Positions 13,594-21,353 of a DNA stretch of 41,709 nucleotides are shown piece after piece. The notes below the pieces were generated by a model, which searched no databases, was not told where the DNA came from, and saw nothing but the letters and a program-made list of their open reading frames with translations. A program made the position numbers and the translations under genes. Source of the DNA: a virus; IMG/VR virus record IMGVR_UViG_3300049324_000058, positions 1 through 41,709 of that record; one strand, given 5' to 3'. The first letter of the stretch is position 1. Each line of letters opens with the position of its first letter.

Positions 13594-13939
13594 CGGATTC
13601 GGCCTCCGCCAGCCGCCGCTCCAGGTGATCGATCTTCTCCAGCAGGACTACCGCCTGGGCCTTCAGCGTGTCGCTGAGCGTTATCAGGCCAGCAGCCTGG
13701 GTCTTCAGGTTGTCGCTGAGGGCGGTCAGCTCGACCACTCGAGCTCGCAGGGCGACCACCTCAGCGCGGAGTTCGATGCGGATCTCCTCGCTCGCATGCC
13801 AGAGAGTGGCGGCGTCGCTGGTGCCGATCGATCCGGATGTGCTTCGACGGGCGACGAGGTAGGTGACCGCCCCGCCCACGCCGGCCGCGAGCATGGCCAC
13901 GAGGGCTACGACGACCGCCGTAGCGTCGAGCACCGGCAT
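13586..13939 (-). CDS. membrane-anchored coiled-coil protein, 117 aa
   Basis: ATG 13939 begins a protein with one membrane helix (residues 7-30, AVVVALVAMLAAGVGGAVTYL) and a long coiled coil to the C-terminus. The coil contains an imperfect internal repeat (LTALSDNLKTQAAGLI and LITLSDTLKAQAVVLL). No strong Shine-Dalgarno is seen; the start lies eight bases after the lysin stop. The topology recalls spanin-like or tail-tip-associated rods, but no lipobox is present. Its exact start is uncertain. Confidence 0.65.
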   Translation of the reverse strand: MPVLDATAVVVALVAMLAAGVGGAVTYLVARRSTSGSIGTSDAATLWHASEEIRIELRAEVVALRARVVELTALSDNLKTQAAGLITLSDTLKAQAVVLLEKIDHLERRLAEAESGG

Positions 13940-13946
13940 CCACGCG

Positions 13947-14813
13947 TCAGCCGTTCGCCAATCGCGTGGCGAGCGACGTGGCCAGCTCGGCGGCGACGTC
14001 CTTCCCCAGGTGGGGCGCCAGGTCGGCGGCGAGCTTGGCCTCGTCGATGACGTCGGCCAGGTGGGGCGCCAGCGCCGTGGCCAGCGCGTCCACGTCGATC
14101 GCTCCGACCTTGGCCAGCCCGGCCAGGATGGTCGGCATGTTCCCGCGCAGGGTGGCCCAGGCATACGCGATCTGCGTGGGCATGGAGATCGGCTGACCTT
14201 CCGGGTTCACCTCGTTCGCGTTGTGCAGCAACAAGTTCCACAGGTCGTCGATCTGCTTCTCCGACAGGGCGCTCATGTCGTCGCTTCCTCCTCCAAACCA
14301 GTCGTCCAGCCAGGATCGATCGACGGTGCAGCCGAACTCGGAGTGGGAGCCCTGCCACTGCCAGCCGACCGGGCCTGACGGACGGGCCACGTCCGCCGGC
14401 CAGGTGGCGCGCGGGTCGCGGCCGGGGTAGCGGGCGATCACGTGGAAGGCGGCGGCGCGGCCGCCGTGGACCGCGGCCAGCCCATAGAGCCCGGCGCCGC
14501 TGGCGTTCAGCCAGTCCTGCACCCAGGGCCCGTTGTCGCGGATCCCGGCCTCCACGTCCAGGCAGGGGCGCACGCTCCACGCCGCGGCCAGGTTGCGCAC
14601 GGCGCCCGGGTCGTCGCGCCCGCTGCAGTACGCGATCGGCATCCCGCCGCAGAGGCGGGCGTTCTCGAACGCGCCCCGCGGCCAGGGGGCCGCCAGGCCC
14701 ACGTTCGAGCGGGTGGCGATGTAGCCGCACCAGACCCGGACGCCGGCTGCCGCGGCTGCGCGCGCCGCATCCGCGCTCGGCGCCGAGAAGCTGCTGTCGA
14801 GAGCGGCGATCAC
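13947..14813 (-). CDS. endolysin with GH25-like glycosidase domain
   Basis: GTG 14813 has AGGAGG five to six bases upstream. Residues 1-175 form a GH25/DUF1906-like barrel with catalytic-type acids D6 (AALDSSFS), D86 and E88 (CLDVEAG) and D165 (GCTVDRSW), plus the WQWQ motif near 151-154. GH25 enzymes cleave the MurNAc-GlcNAc bond of peptidoglycan. The C-terminal 100 residues are Ala-rich helical repeats (APHLADV, APHLGKD), as seen in actinophage lysins, perhaps for wall binding or oligomerisation. No signal peptide is present, so release needs the holin at 11349. Confidence 0.85.
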   Translation of the reverse strand: MIAALDSSFSAPSADAARAAAAAGVRVWCGYIATRSNVGLAAPWPRGAFENARLCGGMPIAYCSGRDDPGAVRNLAAAWSVRPCLDVEAGIRDNGPWVQDWLNASGAGLYGLAAVHGGRAAAFHVIARYPGRDPRATWPADVARPSGPVGWQWQGSHSEFGCTVDRSWLDDWFGGGSDDMSALSEKQIDDLWNLLLHNANEVNPEGQPISMPTQIAYAWATLRGNMPTILAGLAKVGAIDVDALATALAPHLADVIDEAKLAADLAPHLGKDVAAELATSLATRLANG

Positions 14814-14823
14814 AGCGTCCTCC

Positions 14824-15699
14824 TCACGGGGTCAAGTACGTGGTGACTTCCCCGGTGACGGTGGAGCCGTCGCTCGGGAACAGGCGGATCGTCGTCAGGG
14901 CCCCGGTCCCGTTCCAGAACCCATGGCGGAGCGCGAACTGCAATCCGGGCGTGCCGAGGCCGAATGAGCCGTCGGTCCAACCCCTCGCCTTCTTGATCTG
15001 CGCCGCAGCGTAGTCCTCGATTTTGATCTCGCCCTGCCCGAACATGCCCGCCGTGGCACCTCCCTGCGGGAGCAGGCCGATGCCGATCCAGGTCTGCGCG
15101 AACTGCTCGTTGTAGCCCGCCGAGGAGGGGGGAGTGTTGAACAGCTGCGCCCACGCGTAGTTCCCCGAGGCGTCCCCGTTGAACTGCATGTAGAGCGAGG
15201 CCGTCCCGTTGGGCGCGGCGCTGGTGCGCAGCCGGTAGCGGATCTCCAGGTGCCGCCAGTTGATCCCGAGGTAGGACGCCGGGATCGTCCCCGAGGCCGG
15301 GATGGTGACCGCCGAGACGGCGCTCACCGTCTGCTCCTCGAACTTCCACGGCACGCTGGCGATCAGGTCCTCAGCCAGCCAGCCGACGGCGACGATGGCA
15401 CCGGCTGAGAAGTTCTTGGCGGTCGTGCTGGCCTCTCCGCGGGTCAGGCCGCTGAGCGTGTTCGTGCCGGTGTTGTTCGAGGTGTAGCTGGCGTACTCGA
15501 AGGGCGTGGCCAGGGGCGCGTTGGCGTTCCAGCCAGCGTTGCCGGCGTCGAGGATCGTCAGCCTTGCGGCGGCGCTGCCGAAGCTCTGCGGAACGGGGAA
15601 GCCGGCCGTGCTCCCGCCCACGAACGACGTCGCGCCGGACGCGAGCGGGAGGGCGATCGTGGTCTGCGCGCCAGCGTTGGCGGGAAGGCGGAGCGGCAT
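14824..15699 (-). CDS. tail fibre / receptor-binding-like protein
   Basis: ATG 15699 has GGGAG seven bases upstream. The 291 residues are Thr/Ala/Gly-rich and beta-structured throughout. The N-terminal part (AGAQTTIALPLASGATSFVG) and the segment LSGLTRGEASTTAKNFSAGA resemble phage proteins containing a fibre-type anchoring repeat; the C-terminal half looks like a jelly-roll carbohydrate or receptor domain. It lies after the tail hub genes and before the lysin, where receptor-binding proteins are usual. The virion role is inferred. Confidence 0.75.
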   Translation of the reverse strand: MPLRLPANAGAQTTIALPLASGATSFVGGSTAGFPVPQSFGSAAARLTILDAGNAGWNANAPLATPFEYASYTSNNTGTNTLSGLTRGEASTTAKNFSAGAIVAVGWLAEDLIASVPWKFEEQTVSAVSAVTIPASGTIPASYLGINWRHLEIRYRLRTSAAPNGTASLYMQFNGDASGNYAWAQLFNTPPSSAGYNEQFAQTWIGIGLLPQGGATAGMFGQGEIKIEDYAAAQIKKARGWTDGSFGLGTPGLQFALRHGFWNGTGALTTIRLFPSDGSTVTGEVTTYLTP

Positions 15700-15700
15700 G

Positions 15701-15713
15701 TACTCTCCCGGAC
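15701..15713 (+). promoter_or_regulatory. -10-like promoter element for the counter-transcribed membrane gene
   Basis: TACTCT (15701-15706) is followed after seven bases by ATG 15714, so a transcript would start at or one base before the start codon. No Shine-Dalgarno is present on the plus strand. The same bases carry the Shine-Dalgarno of the fibre-like gene on the other strand. Confidence 0.5.
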
Positions 15714-16262
15714 ATGGAGGCGGGCTGGCTGTACTCGCCCCTCGCGCAGATCCGCTGGAGCACCGTGCTCATGGCGGCGGCGATCCTCGTCCTCGTGGCC
15801 TGGCGGACCCGGCGGCCCGCGCTGGCCGTGCTCACGGTGCTGGCCTGGGTCGGGCTCTACGAGCTGATCTGGGACGTGGCCAGCCTGGTCAACGGCGGCC
15901 GCCAGACGGTGGGCGGGATCATCTGGATGGCGGGCGCCATCGGAGTCGCTCCGGTCTTCGCCCGCCACCTCGGGCTGAGGCTCTGGCTGCCGGCCTACCT
16001 CGTCTGCGCCGCGGCCTTCGTGGCCTGGGACCTGACCGGCTTCGCGTGGAACCGGCCCGGGCAGAGCGGCCCGCTACTGATCGGGCCCGAGGTCCTGAAC
16101 GTCCTCTCCAAGGATGGCCTGGCTCTGGCCTACCTGGTCGGCGGCCTTCGCCTCGAGCGTGGCCAGACGCGCGCGCAGCGAGGCGATCTCGGCGTCGCGG
16201 TGGAGCGCGTCCGGGTCGCGGCGGGTCTCGAAGCGGATGTTGCAGGCGCCGATGCCGCCTAG
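15714..16262 (+). CDS. counter-transcribed multi-pass membrane protein (moron-like)
   Basis: This 182-residue protein runs against the late operon. It has about five membrane helices: near 17-32 (VLMAAAILVLVAW), 37-53 (LAVLTVLAWVGLYELIW), 66-80, 92-112 (AYLVCAAAFVAWDLTG) and 132-145. The final 40 residues are polar and overlap the convergent 144-residue gene by 189 bp, so the functional part is probably the first 145 residues. With its own -10 and opposite strand, it looks like a lysogen-expressed moron. Superinfection exclusion is a typical role for such proteins, but this is an inference. Confidence 0.7.
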   Translation: MEAGWLYSPLAQIRWSTVLMAAAILVLVAWRTRRPALAVLTVLAWVGLYELIWDVASLVNGGRQTVGGIIWMAGAIGVAPVFARHLGLRLWLPAYLVCAAAFVAWDLTGFAWNRPGQSGPLLIGPEVLNVLSKDGLALAYLVGGLRLERGQTRAQRGDLGVAVERVRVAAGLEADVAGADAA

Positions 16263-16508
16263 GGCGCCCGGCTCGGGCGCGCCGGCCGCCAGGTTGCCGT
16301 TCACGCAGAGATGGAAGGCTGGGCCCGCGAAGCCGGCCTCGGCCAGCAGCACGGCGGCGTCCATCGCCATCCAGGCCGAGGAGAGCGCGTCGACGTCGGG
16401 CCAGTCCATCGCCGCCATCGCGGCGCGGGCGTCCGCCCGGACGCCCGCCGGCGTCGACCAGCGCGCCTCGAGGTGCTGGTCAGCAGGCACGAAGACGGAG
16501 TAGCTCAC
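16074..16508 (-). CDS. hypothetical tail-region protein with C-terminal coiled coil
   Basis: GTG 16508 overlaps the HNH stop as GTGA and gives 144 residues. The first 100 form a mixed domain beginning VSYSVFVPADQHLEARWSTP with a helix VDALSSAWMAMDAAVLLAEA. The end is a coiled coil (EIASLRARLATLEAKAADQV). It lies between the hub-like gene and the fibre-like gene, separated from the former by the inserted HNH gene. It may be a minor tail or chaperone protein; no family is recognised. Confidence 0.7.
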   Translation of the reverse strand: MSYSVFVPADQHLEARWSTPAGVRADARAAMAAMDWPDVDALSSAWMAMDAAVLLAEAGFAGPAFHLCVNGNLAAGAPEPGALGGIGACNIRFETRRDPDALHRDAEIASLRARLATLEAKAADQVGQSQAILGEDVQDLGPDQ

Positions 16509-17158
16509 CGGGCCCTCGCCTGACCTCGATGCGCTGCGTACTGGCATTTACGGGAGCAGTAGGTCTTGCCGGCGTTGTAGGCGGTGACGTAGAAGGTCGC
16601 CCCGCAGACGGCGCAGGCTTTGTCCATTCCACTACGCCGCCCCTGGGTCGGCGGGGTCCAGTGTCGATTCTTCATCTGCTCGCTGTGAGTAGCCCACCGG
16701 CAGTTGGAGGGCTCGTAGTTGCCGTCGTTGTTGATCCGGTCGATTGAATGATCCTTGGTCGGCCGCGGGCCCATGTCGGCCAAGAAGGCCGGGAAGCTGT
16801 CGGCCCACCGTTGGCAGACCGTGATCCCTCTGCCGCCATACAGATGGTACGTGTGGTTGTTGACATTGAAACAGCGGTTCTTCATGTTCGACCATGTCCG
16901 ATATTCGGCCGTCTGATTCCCCGCCAGGGCCGCGCCGTGCTTGGTGAAGTTGGTCCGGATCACATCTCGGGAGCGCTCCCGCTGGAAGCAACCGCATGAC
17001 CGAGTGATCCCCGCCTTCAGGTGATCACCTCTCACCACGACCTGGACCCCGCAGTCGCATTTGCACTGCCACCTGGCGCCGTGGTCCAGGCGGTCCAAAT
17101 GCAGAACGACGAGGCGCCCGAACCTCTGGCCGGCAATGTCGATAGGAGGTCTTGCCAC
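16505..17158 (-). CDS. HNH homing endonuclease with AP2-type N-terminal domain
   Basis: This 217-residue protein has an AP2-like DNA-binding start (IAGQRFGRLVVLHLDRL, CKCDCG, TRSCGC) and a central HNH region with YRTWSNMKNRC, YGGRGITVCQRW and HSIDRINNDGNYEPSNCRW. A C-terminal zinc finger follows (CAVCGATF and CSRKC). Such freestanding endonucleases nick or cut DNA and spread by recombination. GTG 17158 is used because a perfect TATAAT lies six bases before it, with no Shine-Dalgarno, implying leaderless mRNA. It sits between the hub-like gene and the 144-residue gene on the late strand. Confidence 0.93.
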   Translation of the reverse strand: MARPPIDIAGQRFGRLVVLHLDRLDHGARWQCKCDCGVQVVVRGDHLKAGITRSCGCFQRERSRDVIRTNFTKHGAALAGNQTAEYRTWSNMKNRCFNVNNHTYHLYGGRGITVCQRWADSFPAFLADMGPRPTKDHSIDRINNDGNYEPSNCRWATHSEQMKNRHWTPPTQGRRSGMDKACAVCGATFYVTAYNAGKTYCSRKCQYAAHRGQARAR

Positions 17159-17170
17159 ACACGAATTATA
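17159..17170 (-). promoter_or_regulatory. consensus -10 (TATAAT) for the AP2-HNH gene
   Basis: On the minus strand, TATAAT occupies 17170-17165 and the six bases TCGTGT separate it from GTG 17158. Transcription would begin at about the first base of the start codon. The box lies just after the hub-like gene's stop codon at 17175. Confidence 0.75.
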
Positions 17171-17174
17171 CCCG

Positions 17175-19157
17175 CTACCCAGTGCTTCCCGCGATCCATA
17201 TTTGGTGGAAAAATCCGCTTACCAGAAGCGTCTGGCCGGTATCCGCAGCTCCCTCCATCTGCACTGTGTACGTGCCGGGCGGGATCCCGCCGACCGGGAA
17301 GAACCACAGCGAGCCGCTGACGAGTCCGGTCACGCCCTTGTCGTAGGCGAGGTCGGCGCTCGAGTTGAAGCCGACGATGTTGGCCCGAATGTACGCCAGC
17401 GTGCCCGAGCCCCCAGACGTCTTCGCCGTCGCGTAGAGCCAGAGCATGATGTTCTGTGCGCGCCCGCCGATGTTGGGGATCGTGATCGAGTAGGCCGAGC
17501 CCGTGATGACGGTCTTGTTCGCGGCCCCGGTTCCGACGATGCTCTGGTTCGGGCCGCCGGCCGCGAAGTTCAGCGGCTTGGCGGTGCCGAAGAGCCCGAA
17601 GCTGTCCATGATCGGCGCGCCGCTGGCGTCGTTGACCCGGATCCCCCATCCGGCCGGCGAGGAGCCGAGCAACGGCAGGTTGCCCTCCTGCAGGCGGGCC
17701 ACGCCGGCCGGGTCGAAGGCTTGGAACATGGTCGGGTCGAGGCGCCAGAGCCCGGCCGGCAGCGGCGGCCCGCTGGGCTGGACGATGGAGCCTGTGCCCG
17801 ACTGGAACGTCCCGGTCAGCACCTGCCGCGTGGAGAGGCTGGCCCCGGCCACCTGGAAGGCGTTCAGCGCGCCGCGGCTGACCAGCGATTGCACCAGGTT
17901 GTCCACGTCCGTCGAGGAGGTCACCGGGATGGAGCCGGCCTCGATCGTCTGCCGGAGCCCGTCGTGCTCGACCTGCTGGCAGATGAACGGGCCGACGTAT
18001 CCAGCGACCGCTCCCGTCTCGGGCAAGGGGGTCACGCCCGGCTCCCAGTACCGCACCGTGGCCCCGCCCGGCTGGCTCATGTGGATGCGCTTCCCGAAGC
18101 CGGGGAGGGCTGTGAGCGAGACGCGAGTCCAGGTCTGATCGAGCGTGCCCAGCACGCCGATGGCGATCAGGTTCAGCGTCGTCTGGTCGGTGATGCCCGG
18201 GGCCTGGATGGGGGGGTCGAGCGTGCGGACGCCGAGCGCGCCCTGGCTGGCCCCGTTGGCGATGGCGGTGATGTTGGCGCTGCCGCCGTCCGGTACGCCG
18301 CCCACGGCCGGGACCTGGTTGATGCGGTCGACGATCGAACCGCCGTTCGACGTGCGGTCCTCGTAGTCGGCGCCGCCCATCAGCGTGTAGACGGCCGGCG
18401 AACCCTGCGGCTGCAGCCACACTCGGCCCAGCTCATCGCAGTGCCAGAACCAGGTCGGGCCGAGGATCGAGCGCGCGGCATCCAGGACCTGCTGCACCTT
18501 CTGGCCGCGGTAGTCCACCGCACCGTTCACGGCAACGAAGACGCCCGTTGACGCCGGCACGGAGACGGGATCGCACGAGCAGTGCTGGGTCTGCGCCACC
18601 GCGTCGCGGACCGTCTGGACGACGTCGGTTGGGGCCGTGTACACGAGCTGCGTGGGGACGCGGCCCAGCTCCCAGCCGAAGGGGCTCAGCAGGATCCCGT
18701 GGCTGACGCCGGCGCTCGTACGCACGTCGGGGAAGCCCTCGACGATGCCGCTGTAGATGACGCCCTTCCAGGGGCCGCCGACCTCGGTCAGGCGGATCAC
18801 GTTGCCCTGCTCGAGGCCCAGGCCCACCCCACCCCAGACATGGCTACCGTAGACCGAGCTGCCCCAGACGGCCGCGCCCTTGGGGATGCCCGCCACCTCG
18901 ATCGTGATCTGGTCCTGACCGCCGTTCGCCGTCATCGTCTTCAGCGCCGGGCGGTTGAGGATCGGGAAGGTGGCCGTCGGGGCGGGCGTGACGCCGTCGT
19001 TGAGGTAGGCGTGCGCCAGCAGCGGAAGCGCGGAGGAGCCGAGCGGGCCGGCCTTGACTGCCAGCGGGCGGTCCCAGGTCGAGACCAGGGGCGGGCCGCC
19101 GAGCTGAACCGGATGGAGGGCGGTCCAGCCCAGGGAGCCGGTGAAGGCGGTCGCCAT
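17175..19157 (-). CDS. tail hub / baseplate-type minor tail protein
   Basis: At 660 residues this is a large structural protein. ATG 19157 directly follows the TAG of the spike gene. The N-terminal 400 residues contain a region typical of siphophage hub or endopeptidase-tail proteins: VVQTVRDAVAQTQH, DYRGQKVQQVLDAARSIL, TWFWHCDELGRVWLQPQG and YEDRTSNGGSIVDRINQV. The C-terminal 150 residues (about 510-660) form a beta-sandwich-like domain (NQSIVGTGAANKTVITGS to VQMEGAADTGQTLLVSG) of carbohydrate-binding type. It probably forms the tail tip with the Dit protein. The exact family is uncertain. Confidence 0.75.
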   Translation of the reverse strand: MATAFTGSLGWTALHPVQLGGPPLVSTWDRPLAVKAGPLGSSALPLLAHAYLNDGVTPAPTATFPILNRPALKTMTANGGQDQITIEVAGIPKGAAVWGSSVYGSHVWGGVGLGLEQGNVIRLTEVGGPWKGVIYSGIVEGFPDVRTSAGVSHGILLSPFGWELGRVPTQLVYTAPTDVVQTVRDAVAQTQHCSCDPVSVPASTGVFVAVNGAVDYRGQKVQQVLDAARSILGPTWFWHCDELGRVWLQPQGSPAVYTLMGGADYEDRTSNGGSIVDRINQVPAVGGVPDGGSANITAIANGASQGALGVRTLDPPIQAPGITDQTTLNLIAIGVLGTLDQTWTRVSLTALPGFGKRIHMSQPGGATVRYWEPGVTPLPETGAVAGYVGPFICQQVEHDGLRQTIEAGSIPVTSSTDVDNLVQSLVSRGALNAFQVAGASLSTRQVLTGTFQSGTGSIVQPSGPPLPAGLWRLDPTMFQAFDPAGVARLQEGNLPLLGSSPAGWGIRVNDASGAPIMDSFGLFGTAKPLNFAAGGPNQSIVGTGAANKTVITGSAYSITIPNIGGRAQNIMLWLYATAKTSGGSGTLAYIRANIVGFNSSADLAYDKGVTGLVSGSLWFFPVGGIPPGTYTVQMEGAADTGQTLLVSGFFHQIWIAGSTG

Positions 19158-20789
19158 CTACTGCCCGGTGATCCGGCTGACCAAGCGCCAGTTCGTGCCG
19201 TCGTCGGTGACGAACTTGTCGATGGTGCGCGTGTTGGCCCCGGTCGTGATGGCGGTCACCGCGCCCGTGCCGGTGGTCTTGTACACGGCGTTGTACGTGA
19301 CCGTCCTGGTGCCCGTCCCGTCCTGGAGCCAGATGCACAGCAGCTCGTCGCCAGCGGCCCCGTTGGTCGGCGCGCCCACCGTGACGTTGCCCGTCATGGC
19401 GGCCGGAGCGAAGATGCTGCCGAGCGCGACGTTGGGCGTCGGGGTGGCGGAGTGGGCTGGCGTCTGGACGGTGCGGCGGAGCATGCCGCCAGCCTTCAGG
19501 TACTGGCCGGCGGCGGTCTGGAACGGCCATGTCAGGTTGGCCCGGGAGCCGTCGAAGGAGAGGTCGGCCCACCCGGAGTCCCCCGACTGGTAGAGGCGCA
19601 GCAGGTTGCCGCCATGGATCTCGACCTGGCCAGGAAAGCGCGACACCGTGCCGGCCACGCCGTTCGCCCGCAGCATCATGTGGGTGAGCGCCGAGATGGT
19701 CCCCGTGGTCGGGGTCCCGCTGGCCTGGTAGACGTCCGCCGCGATCAGGGCGCCGCCGTCGTTCACGAACTTGAGGCTGCCGCTCGTGCAATTGTTGATC
19801 TTGGTGCCCCAGACGGCCAGGTCTTGACGGGTGCCGCCGGTACCGATCTCGATGCCGACCGGTGCCGTGATCACCCCGAAGCCGTAGATGAAGCCGCCGA
19901 TGGTCCAGCAGTCGTTGGCGTCGAGCGCGAGCTGAGCGGTGCTGGCGCCCTCGAAGACGCAGCCCGAGGCCCCGCAGCCGGTGGCCCCGAAGTAGCACGC
20001 GTAGGTCTGCGTCAGGCCCCAGGAGTGGACCCCGAACAGGATCAGGCCGTCGCCCTTGGCGTCCGCGAAGATGCCGCGACCGCCGTTGTTGTAGACCTCG
20101 CCCAGGCTCCACTGCGTGTCGTGGGGTCCCTTCCAGTGCACCCCGTGCGATCCGTGGTCGTGCGACTTGAGGTTGACGAGGAAGGACATCATCGAGTCGT
20201 TGCCGGGCGAGGGCAGCGAGGTCGACCACTCGCTGTAGAGGCCCACGTTGTTGCCGTTGCGGAAGACGACGTCCTCGATACGGAAGCCGTAGCCGTAGAG
20301 GCGCATCAGCGGGACCGTGCTGGCGACGTTGGCCTTGTTCCCGTCCAGCGTCATCGAGTCGAACATGAAGTTGACCTCGCCGCCGGTGCTGGTCCCTGCG
20401 CCCGCGCCGCCGCCGCCGGCCGCCAGAGAGGCGAAGCCGTTGGTCTGGATCAGGGGCGTGGTCGTCGAGGCGCCCGTGCGCAGCTTCAGGATCGTGTTCT
20501 CGATGCCGGCGCCGAGGTGCTTCACCCTCCCGTAGACGTTGATCGCCGTGCTGCACGGGTACACCGCCGGCGGGTAGTAGACGGTGGCGCCCGCCGTCTG
20601 GGCCGCGTTCTCGGCGGCCTGGAGAGCGGCAGCCACGTCGGTCACGCCGTCGAAGGTGCCGCCCCACTGGTCGGACATGACGTTGACCCAGGCTGGGCCC
20701 ACGACGATCCGCTGCGGGCCCAGGACCTGGCTGGCGCGCTCGGTGCTCTGGCCGTCCACGAGGGAGTCGACGGTGGTCGGAAAGGCCAA
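19158..20789 (-). CDS. tailspike-like right-handed beta-helix protein
   Basis: TTG 20789 has GAGGT six to seven bases upstream. Residues 40-400 resemble the pectate-lyase-superfamily beta-helix of phage spikes: FDGVTDVAAALQAAENAAQT and GATVYYPPAVYPCSTAINV at the start, then repeated short strands such as FRIEDVVFRNGNNVGLY and GVHWKGPHDTQWSLGEVYNN. The C-terminal 140 residues are a beta-rich attachment or trimerisation domain. Such proteins bind or degrade surface glycans of the host. Catalytic residues cannot be identified confidently. Confidence 0.85.
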   Translation of the reverse strand: MAFPTTVDSLVDGQSTERASQVLGPQRIVVGPAWVNVMSDQWGGTFDGVTDVAAALQAAENAAQTAGATVYYPPAVYPCSTAINVYGRVKHLGAGIENTILKLRTGASTTTPLIQTNGFASLAAGGGGAGAGTSTGGEVNFMFDSMTLDGNKANVASTVPLMRLYGYGFRIEDVVFRNGNNVGLYSEWSTSLPSPGNDSMMSFLVNLKSHDHGSHGVHWKGPHDTQWSLGEVYNNGGRGIFADAKGDGLILFGVHSWGLTQTYACYFGATGCGASGCVFEGASTAQLALDANDCWTIGGFIYGFGVITAPVGIEIGTGGTRQDLAVWGTKINNCTSGSLKFVNDGGALIAADVYQASGTPTTGTISALTHMMLRANGVAGTVSRFPGQVEIHGGNLLRLYQSGDSGWADLSFDGSRANLTWPFQTAAGQYLKAGGMLRRTVQTPAHSATPTPNVALGSIFAPAAMTGNVTVGAPTNGAAGDELLCIWLQDGTGTRTVTYNAVYKTTGTGAVTAITTGANTRTIDKFVTDDGTNWRLVSRITGQ

Positions 20790-20808
20790 TCAGTACCTCA
20801 CGGTCTCG

Positions 20809-20822
20809 TAAAATGCATCTGT
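20809..20822 (+). promoter_or_regulatory. -10 (TAAAAT) for the plus-strand HNH gene at 20826
   Basis: TAAAAT (20809-20814) precedes in-frame TTG 20823 and GTG 20826 by eight to eleven bases. No Shine-Dalgarno is visible. The predicted transcript start near 20821 would give a leader of zero to five bases. Confidence 0.6.
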
Positions 20823-20825
20823 TTG

Positions 20826-21353
20826 GTGTACCCCTCTCCGAGGACCTGGGCCCTCTTCTGGGCCAAGGTCATACAGCGCGACAGATGCTGGTTGTGGACT
20901 GGGGGCAGGACCCGCAACGGTCACGGGCAGTTTGGCCGTCGGCCGGGTGTCAGCTCGACATTGTCGCATCGCTTGGCCTACGAGTGGCTCATTGGGCCAA
21001 TCCCGCAAGGTCACCACCTACACCACCTGTGCGCGACGAAACTTTGCGTAAACCCAACCCACTTGGCGCCCTTGCTTCCAGGAGACCATCACCGGATTGA
21101 GCAACTGGCGCATGTCACCGGCGCGCCCGCCATCCGTCGAGCAATCACCCACTGTCCTCGCGGACATCCGTACGAAGGGGCCAACCTCTATGTCTCCGTC
21201 GAAGGATGGCGCAGGTGCAGGGAGTGCAGGCGACAGAAGAACCGAGCCCAGTACCAACGGGTGAAGGATGATCCGGAGTTCAAGGAGCGCAACCGTCGGC
21301 GGGTGCGCGAATACGCGCGCCAACGAGCGTCTCAGATTAGCCACCTCGCCTGA
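20826..21353 (+). CDS. HNH endonuclease, counter-transcribed, with altered HNH motif
   Basis: This 175-residue protein (TTG 20823 would add one residue) contains DRCWLWTGGRTRNGHGQF, then GPIPQGHHLHHLCATKLCVNP, the HNH region, and a C-terminal zinc motif THCPRGHPYEGANLYV with CRECRR. It is similar in layout to the gene at 27122. Where that protein has LDHLC, this one has LHHLC, so the metal-binding Asp is replaced by His. Activity may be reduced or altered. It lies on the plus strand between the Dit and spike genes, and its 3' end overlaps the Dit gene by 22 bp. Confidence 0.9.
   Translation: MYPSPRTWALFWAKVIQRDRCWLWTGGRTRNGHGQFGRRPGVSSTLSHRLAYEWLIGPIPQGHHLHHLCATKLCVNPTHLAPLLPGDHHRIEQLAHVTGAPAIRRAITHCPRGHPYEGANLYVSVEGWRRCRECRRQKNRAQYQRVKDDPEFKERNRRRVREYARQRASQISHLA

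Noticed and set aside
18582-20808. Very long open frame on the plus strand running into the HNH gene
   Set aside because: The upstream part is antisense to the hub and spike genes, which have clear protein motifs. High GC leaves long frames open by chance; only the final part from about 20823 is HNH.
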